Below, one piece after another: positions 17,814 through 26,759 of a stretch of DNA of 64,000 bases. Under the pieces are notes generated by a model that searched no databases, was not told the DNA's origin, and saw only the letters and a program-made list of their open reading frames with translations. The stretch is from Chloracidobacterium sp. (GTDB lineage: Bacteria; Acidobacteriota; Blastocatellia; Pyrinomonadales; Pyrinomonadaceae). How positions within the stretch are numbered: position 1 is the first letter of the stretch; each line of letters starts with the position of its first letter. The stretch lies in the NCBI GenBank assembly GCA_016720705.1, contig JADKKB010000001.1, positions 186,001 to 250,000 on the forward strand, in the 5' to 3' direction. A program made the position numbers and the translations under genes.

Positions 17814-18500
17814 CTAAAATATTTCGTCGTCGTCCTTTTCGGCCGGTGCAGGCTTGGCAACCGCCTTCTTGGGTGCTTTTTCAACCTTTTCGGCCTTTTC
17901 GGGCTTTTTATCGTCGACTGCCGTTGCCGCCTTTTTCTCGGCTACTTTCGTCTTTTTCGGAACGAAGATGGTAAACATCTGATAGCCTTCCATCTTCGGG
18001 TAAACCTCGACATCGGCAATGTCCACCAGATCTGCGGTCAATTTCTTAAGGATCTTGGCACCGAGTTCACGGTGCGTCATTTCACGACCGCGAAATGCGA
18101 TCGCCGCTCGAACCTTATCGCCGTCATTAAGCCATTTCCGGGCGTTTTCTTTACGATAATCATAATCGTGATCATCGGTACCCGGGCGAAACTTGATCTC
18201 CTTGACTTGCACTGTGACCTGTTTCTTTTTCGCCTCGTGAGCCTTTTTCTTTTGCTCGTAAAGGAATTTACCGTAATCGATGATCTTGCAAACCGGCGGT
18301 TTCGCATTCGGCGCGATCTCGACCAGGTCAATACCCCGATTCCGTGCTTCCTGGATCGCGTCCCGTGCATCCATCACGCCGAGCGTTTCGCCGTCTTCGG
18401 TTACAACGCGGACTGACGGGGAGCGAATTCTTTCATTCGTGCGGTGAAGCGGTTCCCGAAACCGCGGCTTAAATCTATTTCCACCAAATCTTCTAGCGAT
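17814..18500 (-). CDS. infC: Translation initiation factor IF-3, initiated at a non-canonical ATC codon
   Basis: 228 residues if read from ATC at 18500-18498. The start is set by AAAGGAGG (18506-18513) with a 5-base gap. The first ATG lies only at 18377, inside the conserved N-domain, and would remove R-I-R-S-P-S-V-R-V-V-T-E-D-G-E. The N-domain is followed by the linker and the C-domain (V-K-E-I-K-F-R-P-G-T), then an Ala/Lys/Pro-rich tail of about 45 residues ending D-D-D-E-I-F. IF-3 rejects non-AUG starts, and in E. coli infC starts with AUU so that IF-3 represses itself. The ATC here implies the same autoregulation. Confidence 0.93.
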   Translation of the reverse strand: MARRFGGNRFKPRFREPLHRTNERIRSPSVRVVTEDGETLGVMDARDAIQEARNRGIDLVEIAPNAKPPVCKIIDYGKFLYEQKKKAHEAKKKQVTVQVKEIKFRPGTDDHDYDYRKENARKWLNDGDKVRAAIAFRGREMTHRELGAKILKKLTADLVDIADVEVYPKMEGYQMFTIFVPKKTKVAEKKAATAVDDKKPEKAEKVEKAPKKAVAKPAPAEKDDDEIF

Positions 18501-18527
18501 AAGTGCCTCCTTTGTTAATGGGCGATC

Positions 18528-20483
18528 TTAGAGACTACGCTTTTCTTTCTGAAGCGTGATCATCTCCTTGAACTCATTTAGAGACATCGCACCGATGTCC
18601 CCCTGTTTACGTTCGCGAACCGCGACTTGCTTGTTTTCTAATTCTTGGTCGCCAAGGACTAGCATATACGGGATCTTCTGCATTTGTGCGTCCCGTATCT
18701 TGGCACCGATCTTGTCTGAACGGGTGTTTGCCTCGACGCGAAATCCCGCATCTCGAAGTTCTGCGGCGACCTGCTCGGCATAATCGTTGATCCGGTCAGT
18801 GATCGGCAATACCGTAACCTGCACCGGCGCGAGCCAGAGCGGAAAGGCTCCGGCATAATGCTCGATAAGGACACCGAAGAATCTCTCGATCGACCCGAAC
18901 AATGCTCGGTGGATCATATACGGGCGATGCTTTTGGTTGTCATCGCCGGTGTATTCCAGATCGAATCGTTCCGGTAGGTTGAAATCCAGCTGGATAGTTC
19001 CGAGTTGCCAGACACGGCCGATAGCGTCCTCGATCTTAATATCGATCTTCGGGCCGTAGAATGCCGCTTCGCCTTCGATACGGTCGTATGAAATGCCGCG
19101 TTCCTTTAGGGCACTCGCGAGTTGTTCCTCAGCGGCGGCCCAATCTTCATCTGAGCCGAGATAGCCCTTATTTTCTGCTCCGCCCCGAACCGATAGTTCA
19201 AATTTGACCTTGTCGAAGCCGTAGGTTTCAAATACCTTGATCGCGAAATCGAGGCAGTCTGCCACCTCCGCGTGGACCTGGTCTGGGCGGACAAAGAGAT
19301 GGGCATCATCCACCGAGAATCCGCGTACACGCATAAGACCGTGCAGCGTACCCGAAAGCTCAGCACGATATACGGTACCCATTTCAGAGTAACGCTGCGG
19401 CAAATCGCGGTACGAACGCGGGCTTGATTTGTAAATGCCGATGTGAAAAGGGCAATTCATCGGCTTAAGGCGATATTCTTCGTCTTCAATGCTCGTCGGA
19501 GCGTACATCGAGTCGGAATAGTTGCCCTCGTGGCCGCTCGTTACCCAAAGAGCGCGTTTGGCGATGTGCGGAGTGAAAACGAAACTGTAACCTCGCTTTT
19601 CTAGTTCTTCCTTGAGAAGACGTTCCATCTCCATACGAACGATGCCGCCTTTCGGGTGCCAAAGGATCAAACCCTGGCCATAATCGTCGGAGATCGAAAA
19701 CAGGTCGAGTTCGCGCCCGAGCTTACGGTGATCTCGTTTTTCGGCCTCTTCACGCTGCTTGAGCCACGCGTCGAGTTCCTCTTGTTTGGCGAACGCTGTG
19801 CCGTAGATGCGCTGCATCTGTTCACGCTCAGCATCACCTTTCCAATACGCTCCCGAAAGTGCAAGCAGCTTGAAAGCGCCGAGTTTGCCGGTATGCGGAA
19901 CGTGCGGCCCGAGACAGAAATCAATAAATGGCGAATTGTCGATGTAATAGATGCTCGCTGTGTCGGTGACCTTATCTGCGATCAATTCGCATTTGAGCGG
20001 TTCTTCGCGGCCCGTAAAGATATCCAAGATCTTCGCCTTTTCGACGATCTCTCGCCGGTAGGGCAGATTCTGTTTGGCCATCGACTTCATCTTCTTTTCG
20101 ATGACGGGCAGATCGGCCTCGGTTAACTGTCGCGGGGCGATAATGTCGTAGTAATAGCCATAACGCGGGTCTTCCATCAACGCGGGCCCGACACCTAGCT
20201 TTGTCCCCGGAAACAGGTCGAGGATCGCTGCGGCAAGCAGATGGGCGGTTGAATGGCGGATCAATTCCAGACCGTCGGTCGAATCCGATGTGATCGGCTC
20301 GATCGATACAGTTTCACCGGTCTCCGGCAGTTGGCTGCCCAAGTCAACCTCGGAACCGTTGACCTTTGCGGCAAGCGTGCGCTTTAGTACGTCGCGGTCG
20401 AGTGCCTTAAAAGCATCTAAAACCGTCAAAGGCGCAGGGAAAGACCGCTGGTTGTCACCGTATTTTACGTTAATTTCACTCAT
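18528..20483 (-). CDS. thrS: Threonine-tRNA ligase
   Basis: 651 residues. Order: TGS domain (1-60), the H-S-T-A-H-L-L editing domain (about 75-230), class II core with zinc-ligand cysteine in M-N-C-P-F-H and motif 2 around [11 protein letters not shown], then the C-terminal anticodon domain (P-V-Q-V-T-V-L-P-I). It charges tRNA-Thr and clears misacylated Ser. First gene of the thrS-infC-rpmI-rplT cluster. About 260 bases with hairpins separate it from the upstream tRNA-Val gene. Confidence 0.96.
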   Translation of the reverse strand: MSEINVKYGDNQRSFPAPLTVLDAFKALDRDVLKRTLAAKVNGSEVDLGSQLPETGETVSIEPITSDSTDGLELIRHSTAHLLAAAILDLFPGTKLGVGPALMEDPRYGYYYDIIAPRQLTEADLPVIEKKMKSMAKQNLPYRREIVEKAKILDIFTGREEPLKCELIADKVTDTASIYYIDNSPFIDFCLGPHVPHTGKLGAFKLLALSGAYWKGDAEREQMQRIYGTAFAKQEELDAWLKQREEAEKRDHRKLGRELDLFSISDDYGQGLILWHPKGGIVRMEMERLLKEELEKRGYSFVFTPHIAKRALWVTSGHEGNYSDSMYAPTSIEDEEYRLKPMNCPFHIGIYKSSPRSYRDLPQRYSEMGTVYRAELSGTLHGLMRVRGFSVDDAHLFVRPDQVHAEVADCLDFAIKVFETYGFDKVKFELSVRGGAENKGYLGSDEDWAAAEEQLASALKERGISYDRIEGEAAFYGPKIDIKIEDAIGRVWQLGTIQLDFNLPERFDLEYTGDDNQKHRPYMIHRALFGSIERFFGVLIEHYAGAFPLWLAPVQVTVLPITDRINDYAEQVAAELRDAGFRVEANTRSDKIGAKIRDAQMQKIPYMLVLGDQELENKQVAVRERKQGDIGAMSLNEFKEMITLQKEKRSL

Positions 20484-20643
20484 ATTCTTGTCAATCGATA
20501 AAAATCACCTGTCGATAGATCGGCATTTGGCCATAAAACCCGACATTGCGTCCGGCTTGGATCGATCGACGCTAGATAATTAGCGATCAACAACCTACTA
20601 CTAAACAAGATTTGATCCGATAAAAGCGACTTTGCAAACAGTC

Positions 20644-20689
20644 CGACAAACTTCAGTTTGTCGAGCCTTTTCACGCTATTAGAAGCGTG
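20644..20689 (-). promoter_or_regulatory. Two hairpins in the thrS leader
   Basis: CGACAAACT/AGTTTGTCG (20644-20663, 9-bp perfect stem, 2-base gap) and CACGCT/AGCGTG (20672-20689) lie between tRNA-Val and thrS. The rest of 20484-20747 holds no gene. They could be an attenuator, a processing site or a terminator; no T-box signature is seen. Confidence 0.4.
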
Positions 20690-20747
20690 TCGTAGTAGTT
20701 ATAAAAACCGCAAAGTTCTTTGTAAGCATCTTATCGAAAAATATAAG

Positions 20748-20823
20748 TGGTAGTCTCTAGCAGACTCGAACTGCTGACCCCTACCTTGTCAAGGTAATGC
20801 TCTACCAACTGAGCTAAGAGACT
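20748..20823 (-). tRNA. tRNA-Val (anticodon GAC)
   Basis: 76 bases with encoded CCA. Acceptor AGUCUCU/AGAGACU, D stem GCUC/GAGC, anticodon stem UUACC/GGUAG with loop UUGACAA (anticodon GAC), T loop UUCGAGU, discriminator A. It precedes thrS on the same strand. Confidence 0.95.
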
Positions 20824-20959
20824 ACACCTCGCGTATTCCTTACGAAAAGCGAACCTTAAGGATGCCAAACACTGATAAAACTGTCAAGTTACAAAGCCTT
20901 TAGAACAAGAAAATCAAGTGTTTTGGGTTTTGCATAGTCCGGGCCGGCGGAAGATCAGG

Positions 20960-20987
20960 TTGTGCCAACGTATAGATGGGGTATAAT
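20960..20987 (+). promoter_or_regulatory. Sigma-70-like promoter of the YeaQ-type gene
   Basis: TTGTGC (20960-20965), a 16-base spacer and a perfect TATAAT (20982-20987). The SD AAGGAGG (20997-21003) and ATG (21016) follow at normal distances. Confidence 0.65.
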
Positions 20988-21015
20988 CGAGTAATTAAGG
21001 AGGAAAGTATAATAT

Positions 21016-21291
21016 ATGATTTCACTATTAGTTTGGTTGATTCTGGGTTTTCTCGCCGGCTTTATCGCAAAGGCTATTTTGCCGGGACCCGATAGTGGGG
21101 GCTTCATCTTGACCACGATCCTCGGTATCGTCGGTGCAGTGGTCGGCGGGTTTATTGGCACATTTGTCGGATACCCGATGGTCAGTAATTTCGATAACAT
21201 CGGCGGTTCGCTGCCGAGTTTCATCTCGTCGATCATCGGAGCGATCGTGGTGTTGGTGATTTACCGACTCGCGACCGGCAAGCGGGTTTAA
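21016..21291 (+). CDS. GlsB/YeaQ/YmgE family stress-response membrane protein
   Basis: 91 residues with three hydrophobic segments: L-L-V-W-L-I-L-G-F-L-A-G-F, then L-G-I-V-G-A-V-V-G-G-F-I-G, then I-I-G-A-I-V-V-L-V-I-Y. This is the standard layout of the small transglycosylase-associated (PF04226) family, induced by stress in several bacteria; its molecular role is unknown. Monocistronic, with a well-formed promoter and SD. Confidence 0.88.
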   Translation: MISLLVWLILGFLAGFIAKAILPGPDSGGFILTTILGIVGAVVGGFIGTFVGYPMVSNFDNIGGSLPSFISSIIGAIVVLVIYRLATGKRV

Positions 21292-21312
21292 CTGATCTGA
21301 TCGCCGGTGCGC

Positions 21313-21558
21313 TTAAGCCGTACCGCCTTCGACGATACTCCAAATTTGAGATTCCGGGACGAACATTGGTTTGTCCCGGATCTCGAGAGTCAGAGTTTCG
21401 GCGGCCTCATCATATTTGGCGTGCATTTTTACTCCGAAAGGCGCCTTGATCTCCACGTCGTCGCCCTCCGGCACCTCAACACCGAATTTCTTCATCTTGC
21501 CGCGAAACGCGTTTAGCTTTTCGCGAGTGATCCCGGTCAATTCTTTTGTATTTGCCAT
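21313..21558 (-). CDS. Hypothetical protein of 81 residues downstream of hutG-like gene
   Basis: Begins M-A-N-T-K-E-L-T-G-I-T-R-E-K-L and has an alternating beta-type middle (V-E-V-P-E-G-D-D-V-E-I-K). The frame opens earlier (21609), but that would overlap the hutG-like gene; the ATG at 21558 is 11 bases past its stop. Probably co-transcribed. I do not recognise the family. Confidence 0.55.
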   Translation of the reverse strand: MANTKELTGITREKLNAFRGKMKKFGVEVPEGDDVEIKAPFGVKMHAKYDEAAETLTLEIRDKPMFVPESQIWSIVEGGTA

Positions 21559-21568
21559 TATATTTTGT

Positions 21569-22522
21569 CTAGAACGTGCCCGTGCAGATCCGATGTATCC
21601 CGATCGCAACTAGACGCGTCGTGCGGTTGTCCACATCGTATTTGGGATTGACCTCAGTAAATTCGATGATACGCGTATTGGCCAGCGATGCTGCGTACTT
21701 GACCAGCGTGATAAATTCGCCGGCTCGGAGTCCGAGAGGAGATGGTGCTGAGGTCCCGGGGGCGTCCGCCGCACGCACAACGTCCATATCAAATCCGAAA
21801 AATGTATTTAGGCTCGAGCTATGTCCGATGAATTTTTCACGGATCATATCCTTCAGTTCCACATCGGCATCCGCACGCGAACGCAGAAGTTCGAGGCTGA
21901 TCCGATGGATATGGCGATCGCGAATGTACTCGTAATAGACCGGTGAGCAAAAGTGAGACTGAAAGCCGACCTCGTAAAAATATGTCGGCAGCAAATGGCC
22001 TTCGTCGAGCAGTTGCCGGTATTGGGTTCCGCTGTTTCGCTGTTCGGCGAGGCGGACGTCGAGGTGCGAATCGACATTAACGCCGATCCACCATTCAGGC
22101 CCGAAGACCTCAGCCATTGCCAAACCGTCGGGATATGATATGTCGTTTCCACCCCCAAGCACGATAAGGCGCTTACCGTCTCGGAGCACTTGCTTTACGA
22201 TCTCGGCGTGGTTATCGTGCGTCTCCTCGAGCGTCGATCCGATGACGGTGTTGCCAAGATCAAAGATGCGTTTTTTTATATTGAAGGTCGTCAGACGATA
22301 AAACTGGTCACGGATCGCAGCCGGAGCTTCGGAGGTGCCCTTGCGGCCGCGATTGCGTATCACGCCCTCATCCTCCGGACAACCGAGAATGACAATTTCA
22401 GACGACTGATAGTGTTCGGGATCAAAACGAACGATCTCGCCCATCCTCGGGTCATTTGTGTCGCCTTGAGAAAAGAACAGTTTCTCATCAGGACGCGTGG
22501 TAAGTTCAAAAATATTTGTCAT
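21569..22522 (-). CDS. hutG: Formimidoylglutamase-like ureohydrolase with an altered metal site
   Basis: 317 residues of the arginase/agmatinase/formimidoylglutamase fold. Five of six usual manganese ligands are visible: D151, H153 and D155 in V-D-S-H-L-D, and D245 and D247 in G-F-D-M-D-V. The sixth, the His of the G-G-G-H-D motif, is Asn here (G-G-G-N-D, N126). In the histidine pathway HutG turns N-formimidoyl-glutamate into glutamate and formamide. hutU, hutI and hutH in the same window support that role. Arginase or agmatinase activity cannot be excluded. Confidence 0.72.
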   Translation of the reverse strand: MTNIFELTTRPDEKLFFSQGDTNDPRMGEIVRFDPEHYQSSEIVILGCPEDEGVIRNRGRKGTSEAPAAIRDQFYRLTTFNIKKRIFDLGNTVIGSTLEETHDNHAEIVKQVLRDGKRLIVLGGGNDISYPDGLAMAEVFGPEWWIGVNVDSHLDVRLAEQRNSGTQYRQLLDEGHLLPTYFYEVGFQSHFCSPVYYEYIRDRHIHRISLELLRSRADADVELKDMIREKFIGHSSSLNTFFGFDMDVVRAADAPGTSAPSPLGLRAGEFITLVKYAASLANTRIIEFTEVNPKYDVDNRTTRLVAIGIHRICTGTF

Positions 22523-22661
22523 AATCGTTAATTGAAGTATTTTCTAATCTGCGGACTAAGTCAATCTTCACCGGTGCCTTCCGGGCAATTCTTACGGGCG
22601 TGAGCGGTTACGAATTGGACGTAAACGATCTCTTTGCTTTTTTCCGTTAAGTGCTCAATTT

Positions 22662-23726
22662 ATGGATCTACATCGAACGGGCGTTCCGAATAGGGAGATT
22701 GTCAGGCGGACGTTAACGCTGGCTTTGTTGGTGATCGTGATGCTGTTTTTTGGCGAAGCGATCCGTGCGCAAGCCGACGATATGTGCCGCGAATTTGGCG
22801 AAACTCCGTCGCGCGAATCGGGACGCGATAACCGCTTGGTGCCTTTCGTTTTTGGACGCGTGACCCAAAAGGGCACGCCAATAGTCGGCAAACAGCCGAG
22901 GATCACGGCGATCTACTCCGACAGCGTCCAACCGGCAACCAGACAGATCATTGGCCGGTCCGGCAATTATTGCTTTCAAAAGCTCGGGTCCGGCGGAACG
23001 TTGGTGATCGAGGTCGACGGGGTCGAGGTCGCCCGCAAATCCGTCTTTGACTCAACGAATACAAAGCAACGCGAGGACTTTGATATCTATCCGCCGGGCT
23101 CACCTGAGATTGTTAAACCCGGCGTTCTTAATGCGAACTTTGCTCGTCCCTCGAATCCAAAGACGGCTGAACTTTACCAAAAGGCCGGCGAGGCCGAAAA
23201 GGCCAAAGACACGCCGAAAGCGATCGAAATCGTCCGGGCGATAGTCGCGGCTGATCCTGAGGACTTTATCGCTTGGGCCAAACTTGGGTCGCTCTACATT
23301 GGCGAGCAGAACCTCGCTGATGCTGAGACGGCGTTTAAGCGTTCATTTGTGATTCGTCCGGACTACGCGCCGGCGATCTTGAATCTGGGTATCATCAGCG
23401 GCATCAAAGGCCTTGTGCCGGCTGCGATCGATTATTTTGAGAGAGCCGTTGTTGCTGATCCGGGATCCGCAAGTGCCTATCGTTTGCTAGGTGAGGCGTA
23501 CCTGCAGGCTCGCCGCGGTAATGACGGCCTGGCTGCGCTTGACGAGGCTCTGCGTATCGACCCAAAGGGAATGGCAGAGTGCCATCTAATGAAAGCACGT
23601 CTGTATGATCTCGCCGGAGCCAAGAATCTCGCCGCCGCTGAATACAAGGCGTTTCTTGCAAAGGTCAAGGATCACCCGGACAGGAAAAAGTTCGAAAAAT
23701 ACGTCAAGGAAAACTCTGAAAAGTGA
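22662..23726 (+). CDS. Envelope TPR protein with a carboxypeptidase-regulatory-like domain
   Basis: 354 residues. A hydrophobic segment at about 17-37 (L-T-L-A-L-L-V-I-V-M-L-F-F) acts as a signal or anchor. About 60-130 is a small beta sandwich resembling a carboxypeptidase regulatory domain (G-R-S-G-N-Y-C-F-Q-K-L-G). The C-terminal half carries at least four TPR units, for example A-K-L-G-S-L-Y-I-G-E-Q-N-L-A-D-A and L-N-L-G-I-I-S-G. Such proteins usually scaffold others at the envelope. Partner and function unknown. Convergent with the NHL protein gene. Confidence 0.72.
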   Translation: MDLHRTGVPNREIVRRTLTLALLVIVMLFFGEAIRAQADDMCREFGETPSRESGRDNRLVPFVFGRVTQKGTPIVGKQPRITAIYSDSVQPATRQIIGRSGNYCFQKLGSGGTLVIEVDGVEVARKSVFDSTNTKQREDFDIYPPGSPEIVKPGVLNANFARPSNPKTAELYQKAGEAEKAKDTPKAIEIVRAIVAADPEDFIAWAKLGSLYIGEQNLADAETAFKRSFVIRPDYAPAILNLGIISGIKGLVPAAIDYFERAVVADPGSASAYRLLGEAYLQARRGNDGLAALDEALRIDPKGMAECHLMKARLYDLAGAKNLAAAEYKAFLAKVKDHPDRKKFEKYVKENSEK

Positions 23727-23751
23727 TCTTTACGGCTTGGCCCCACCTTGC

Positions 23752-24936
23752 CTAGATCGCAGGCCGCCTTGTGACGATATCGTCGCGAACGACGTACATG
23801 TTGTTCGCCGCATCTAATGTAAACGCAGCAATGTGAGAGTCAAGCCCGAGAGAATTGATCAATTCACCGTTGCTCGTGTATATGTTGATCGTGGAACCGT
23901 TAGAAACGTAGATCCGGCTTTGATTATCAACCTCGATCCCGCACGAATCTTTACTCTGAACGAACTTATTGACGTATTTACCGTCCGCCGAAAATCGGGC
24001 GATCTGCAACTCCTCAGAGTTATAGTTGATCGAGTAGCTTCCGAGAGCACCGAGAGCGTAAACCGAGAAGATATTTCCGGCACCATCCGTTGCGACGCGG
24101 ATCGACCATACGGCGGTTTGCCGCGGCGAGATCGCGGCGTCAAGGGCGTCTGTGTGAAAGCCGCGTAATCGCCTGGTCACCTTGCCGGCTTTATTAATGA
24201 AACTCAGCGTTTCGATCTGGTCATTTGTCGATACGGCCAGCATCCCGCCGTCGCTGCGCAGAGCAAAATCCTGTATGTTATCGGGAGCGAAATGGATCGT
24301 GCGTGTCGGTTCCGTAGCACCTTCTTTGTAAGCAAGTATTACACCGCCGAGCGCAACGTATAGATTGCCATCACTGCCCACGGCGATCTTATCTATGGTT
24401 CGGGCCTTTTGATAAACTTGACCGTTCGCTGGAATCTGCCAGAGCTTGAGAAATTGACCGTTTTCATCGAATTGCTGTACTCGGAGACTGTCGTCTGAGA
24501 CGTAAATGCGTCCTTTCGTGTCAACGGCGATCGACCCTGCATCCTGGAATAAGCCATTGCCCGTGCCTTTTCCGCCGAATTCGAGATAGTTGGGCAGTTC
24601 CTTGGCCGGTTTGGCCGGTTCGGCCTTCGCGAGTACCGGCGACGGCGTGGCTTTTGGCGGAGTGCTAGGTGGCGTAGTCCTATTATTTTTTGATGCGAAT
24701 GTAGCGAATATGATCACGCCCGCAAGCAAGCCGATACCCGCAATAATGCCGATGACCATATTTAGGTTCGGCAACTGCGTTGTGGTCGGATAATCATAGG
24801 CTGGCGGGATCGGGTCCTTTTCCTTGTTGTCTGCGATGACGAACTTCGTTGCACAGTAACTGCAAGTGGTAAACTTCGCGTCCGGCCTGTATTCGGTGAT
24901 CTGTCCTCCGCATTGCGGGCAAATTAAGGCTTCCAT
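23752..24936 (-). CDS. Zinc-ribbon, membrane-anchored NHL-repeat protein
   Basis: 394 residues. The N-terminus is a zinc ribbon (C-P-Q-C-G then C-S-Y-C-A), then comes a membrane helix (I-G-I-I-A-G-I-G-L-L-A-G-V) at about 60-80. A Pro-rich linker follows, then a beta-propeller of NHL-type repeats from about 120: G-S-I-A-V-D-T-K-G-R-I-Y-V-S-D is the first clear blade. The ribbon would be cytoplasmic and the propeller outside. Function unknown. It shares the ribbon-helix idea with the product of 7515-7994. Confidence 0.75.
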   Translation of the reverse strand: MEALICPQCGGQITEYRPDAKFTTCSYCATKFVIADNKEKDPIPPAYDYPTTTQLPNLNMVIGIIAGIGLLAGVIIFATFASKNNRTTPPSTPPKATPSPVLAKAEPAKPAKELPNYLEFGGKGTGNGLFQDAGSIAVDTKGRIYVSDDSLRVQQFDENGQFLKLWQIPANGQVYQKARTIDKIAVGSDGNLYVALGGVILAYKEGATEPTRTIHFAPDNIQDFALRSDGGMLAVSTNDQIETLSFINKAGKVTRRLRGFHTDALDAAISPRQTAVWSIRVATDGAGNIFSVYALGALGSYSINYNSEELQIARFSADGKYVNKFVQSKDSCGIEVDNQSRIYVSNGSTINIYTSNGELINSLGLDSHIAAFTLDAANNMYVVRDDIVTRRPAI

Positions 24937-24983
24937 AGTTTTCCGGTCATACTCATTGACGACCTCACGCCGCTATTTTGCGT

Positions 24984-25871
24984 TCATTTGCGTCTTTTCG
25001 CAACGCGGCCGATGTTTAGCACCATCCTTCGGAAATATTTGTTGGTCGTATCTAACTTGAGACTAAAAGCATAAGCCGAACTTGGTGGCGGATAGAGCAC
25101 TGCGACGCACCTTATAAACACGTTTTCGATGTCGTTTGGCGTGGCGATGGCAGAATGGTTGATGATGGCAGCGATCTTGGCTCCGTCAGTGATCGAACTT
25201 TGCCATCCGTTGGCATTGTAGATCTGTCGTACGGTGGCGATATCGAGGGGGTCGGGATATTCCAGGATGGCACGTACATAGTTGATCACGTCGGCTTGTC
25301 CGGCCTCCTTGCCTCTGTTTCGCTTCGCAAGAGCGGCCGTGTCTCCGGCAAGGTCTATAAATTTATAAATATCGTATTTGATCATCACGTCACGAAAAAC
25401 ACGATGCTCGATAATACTTCGAAGATCATTGATGTTGCTCTGTTCCACATCGATCGCAAGGCCCTTGGCGGTGCGGACGATTGGAGACCAGATAAAGCCC
25501 GGATAGCCGTTGACGGTGAGACGTAGATGGAGCAGTTCGTGCGTGAAAACTGCTTCGAGCTTATTGCGGTCTTCCTCAAGCGCAGGATCGAGCGAGACAA
25601 TGGCCTGACCGTTCTGTTCGTCGATAAAACTAACACCAAGCTGGAATTTCGGTTGCTTGTTGAATTCCGCAACGATCGGCTTTCGCGTCTTAGCCTCAAT
25701 TTCCTTTACGATCGCGAGGGTCTCGGGCCGTAGTTTCAAGCCAAGCAACTCACGATCGTTCCGGGCGATAGGGTAGGGCGTCGACGAGGTAATAACGTCC
25801 TGTGCTAAACACACAGTTGCGACGTTCAAAAAGCCCACAGCGACCGCCAGAATCAAGATTTCACGAAGCAT
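24984..25871 (-). CDS. Secreted HExxH metallopeptidase-like protein
   Basis: 295 residues with a signal peptide (ILILAVAVGFLNVATVCLA) and a zinc site F-T-H-E-L-L-H-L-R-L at about 130-139. Upstream lies A-I-V-S-L-D-P-A-L-E-E-D-R. No family name can be given by eye. It is preceded by a small gene on the same strand with a gap of under 40 bases. One of several secreted zinc-protease candidates in this window. Confidence 0.65.
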   Translation of the reverse strand: MLREILILAVAVGFLNVATVCLAQDVITSSTPYPIARNDRELLGLKLRPETLAIVKEIEAKTRKPIVAEFNKQPKFQLGVSFIDEQNGQAIVSLDPALEEDRNKLEAVFTHELLHLRLTVNGYPGFIWSPIVRTAKGLAIDVEQSNINDLRSIIEHRVFRDVMIKYDIYKFIDLAGDTAALAKRNRGKEAGQADVINYVRAILEYPDPLDIATVRQIYNANGWQSSITDGAKIAAIINHSAIATPNDIENVFIRCVAVLYPPPSSAYAFSLKLDTTNKYFRRMVLNIGRVAKRRK

Positions 25872-25907
25872 CCCGTCTTACCTCACACCTTACTTACCCA
25901 TCACTCA

Positions 25908-26087
25908 TCACTTTTTACTCGCCGCAGCCGTGATCTCATCGAACCGTGCATCGATCTCAGTCCGGATCGGCTCACGATCGTTCGAATCGAAATACTCGTT
26001 GATCGCCTCGACGATCGAGAGTTTCTCAAGATTCGGCAGATTCAGAAAACCGTGAAAGACGACGACTGCATTATCGCTTAATTTCAT
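25908..26087 (-). CDS. Small hypothetical protein (59 residues)
   Basis: The frame M-K-L-S-D-N-A-V-V-V-F-H-G-F-L-N to A-A-A-S-K-K has an acidic, helical composition (V-E-A-I-N-E-Y-F-D-S-N-D). It lies 36 bases before the secreted metallopeptidase gene on the same strand, with codon use like its neighbours. No family recognised. Confidence 0.55.
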   Translation of the reverse strand: MKLSDNAVVVFHGFLNLPNLEKLSIVEAINEYFDSNDREPIRTEIDARFDEITAAASKK

Positions 26088-26390
26088 AGAATTATTTTAG
26101 CTCCGACACATTTGGCAATGTTATCAGGTTTTTCACCACCCCGAGAGACCGCGGAGTTTTGATCGAGTTCAAAGTGTGTATCTTCTGCGACGAATCGGTA
26201 GTGTCAGCATAGGCATCTGCCTCGATCAAGCACATCAAGGCACAGCACGGCAAAGACTCAAACTTGCTCCAATCCGTCGGCCTCAAAAAGAAAGGAGAAT
26301 ACAAATCAAGGGCAAGCAAAAAAACAAAGACGCCGGAACCACGGGAATAACCGCGAGCGATAGCGACCGGGTTTCCTAACCTGGAAACAA

Positions 26391-26426
26391 CAAAAGGGAC
26401 GGCCTCGTGCCGTCCTTTCTTTTTGT
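26391..26426. terminator. Strong hairpin terminator
   Basis: GGACGGC and GCCGTCC form a 7-bp GC stem. It is flanked by AAAAG on the left and TTTCTTTTT on the right, so it can act in both directions. It closes the minus-strand hutU-ORF66 unit. The rest of 26088-26508 shows no gene I can support. Confidence 0.75.
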
Positions 26427-26508
26427 TGATTACTGTGATGAAGTCGGATTGATCGATTTTTGGTCGCGGACTATAACGAAAATACTCCTTTCCCCGTTTG
26501 GTCTCCCA

Positions 26509-26557
26509 ACACCATTCGTCTCAGCTAATTCTTTTGCTTCGTCATAACCAGCATCAA
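26509..26557 (-). repeat. Degenerate copy of the hutU 3' end
   Basis: 49 bases aligned without gaps to 26781-26829 match at 42 positions by hand count. On the minus strand it reads F-D-A-G-Y-D-E-A-K-E-L-A-E-T-N-G-V, against [17 protein letters not shown] in HutU. It follows the TAG of the 66-residue gene directly and in the same frame. Confidence 0.8.
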
Positions 26558-26558
26558 A

Positions 26559-26759
26559 CTACTTTTGAATCAACTCCCAGGCATCTAAGGGCAATCCGTA
26601 CTCTTGGTTGGCAAATTTCATACAAATCTCTGAAGTGTCCTGCAAATAATCGAAAATATCTGCCCCAGCTTGGTAGCCACGAAGATAGAATCCGACGTCC
26701 GGTAAGTCTTCTTCAATTCTGTACAGCCAGTCGTCTTTTCGTGCTTCCCAAACTCTCAT
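26559..26759 (-). CDS. Small hypothetical protein (66 residues) coupled to hutU
   Basis: Its ATG overlaps the hutU stop codon (ATGA), so translation is probably coupled. The sequence [18 protein letters not shown] has a C-terminal part with [13 protein letters not shown] and G-L-P-L-D-A-W, a pattern I associate with small uncharacterised acidic proteins. It lies between two copies of the hutU tail. Function unknown; a link to histidine degradation is suggested only by position. Confidence 0.6.
   Translation of the reverse strand: MRVWEARKDDWLYRIEEDLPDVGFYLRGYQAGADIFDYLQDTSEICMKFANQEYGLPLDAWELIQK

Noticed and set aside
26176..26379. Plus-strand frame of 67 codons from ATG 26176
   Set aside because: No SD at that ATG and composition unlike a protein until the last 24 codons; only the ATC-started part has an SD.
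26088..26390. Possible broken gene with I-K-H-I-K-A-Q-H-G-K-D-S and L-K-K-K-G-E-Y-K-S
   Set aside because: The frame is interrupted by stops and has no start; it may be a remnant, but I cannot support a family.
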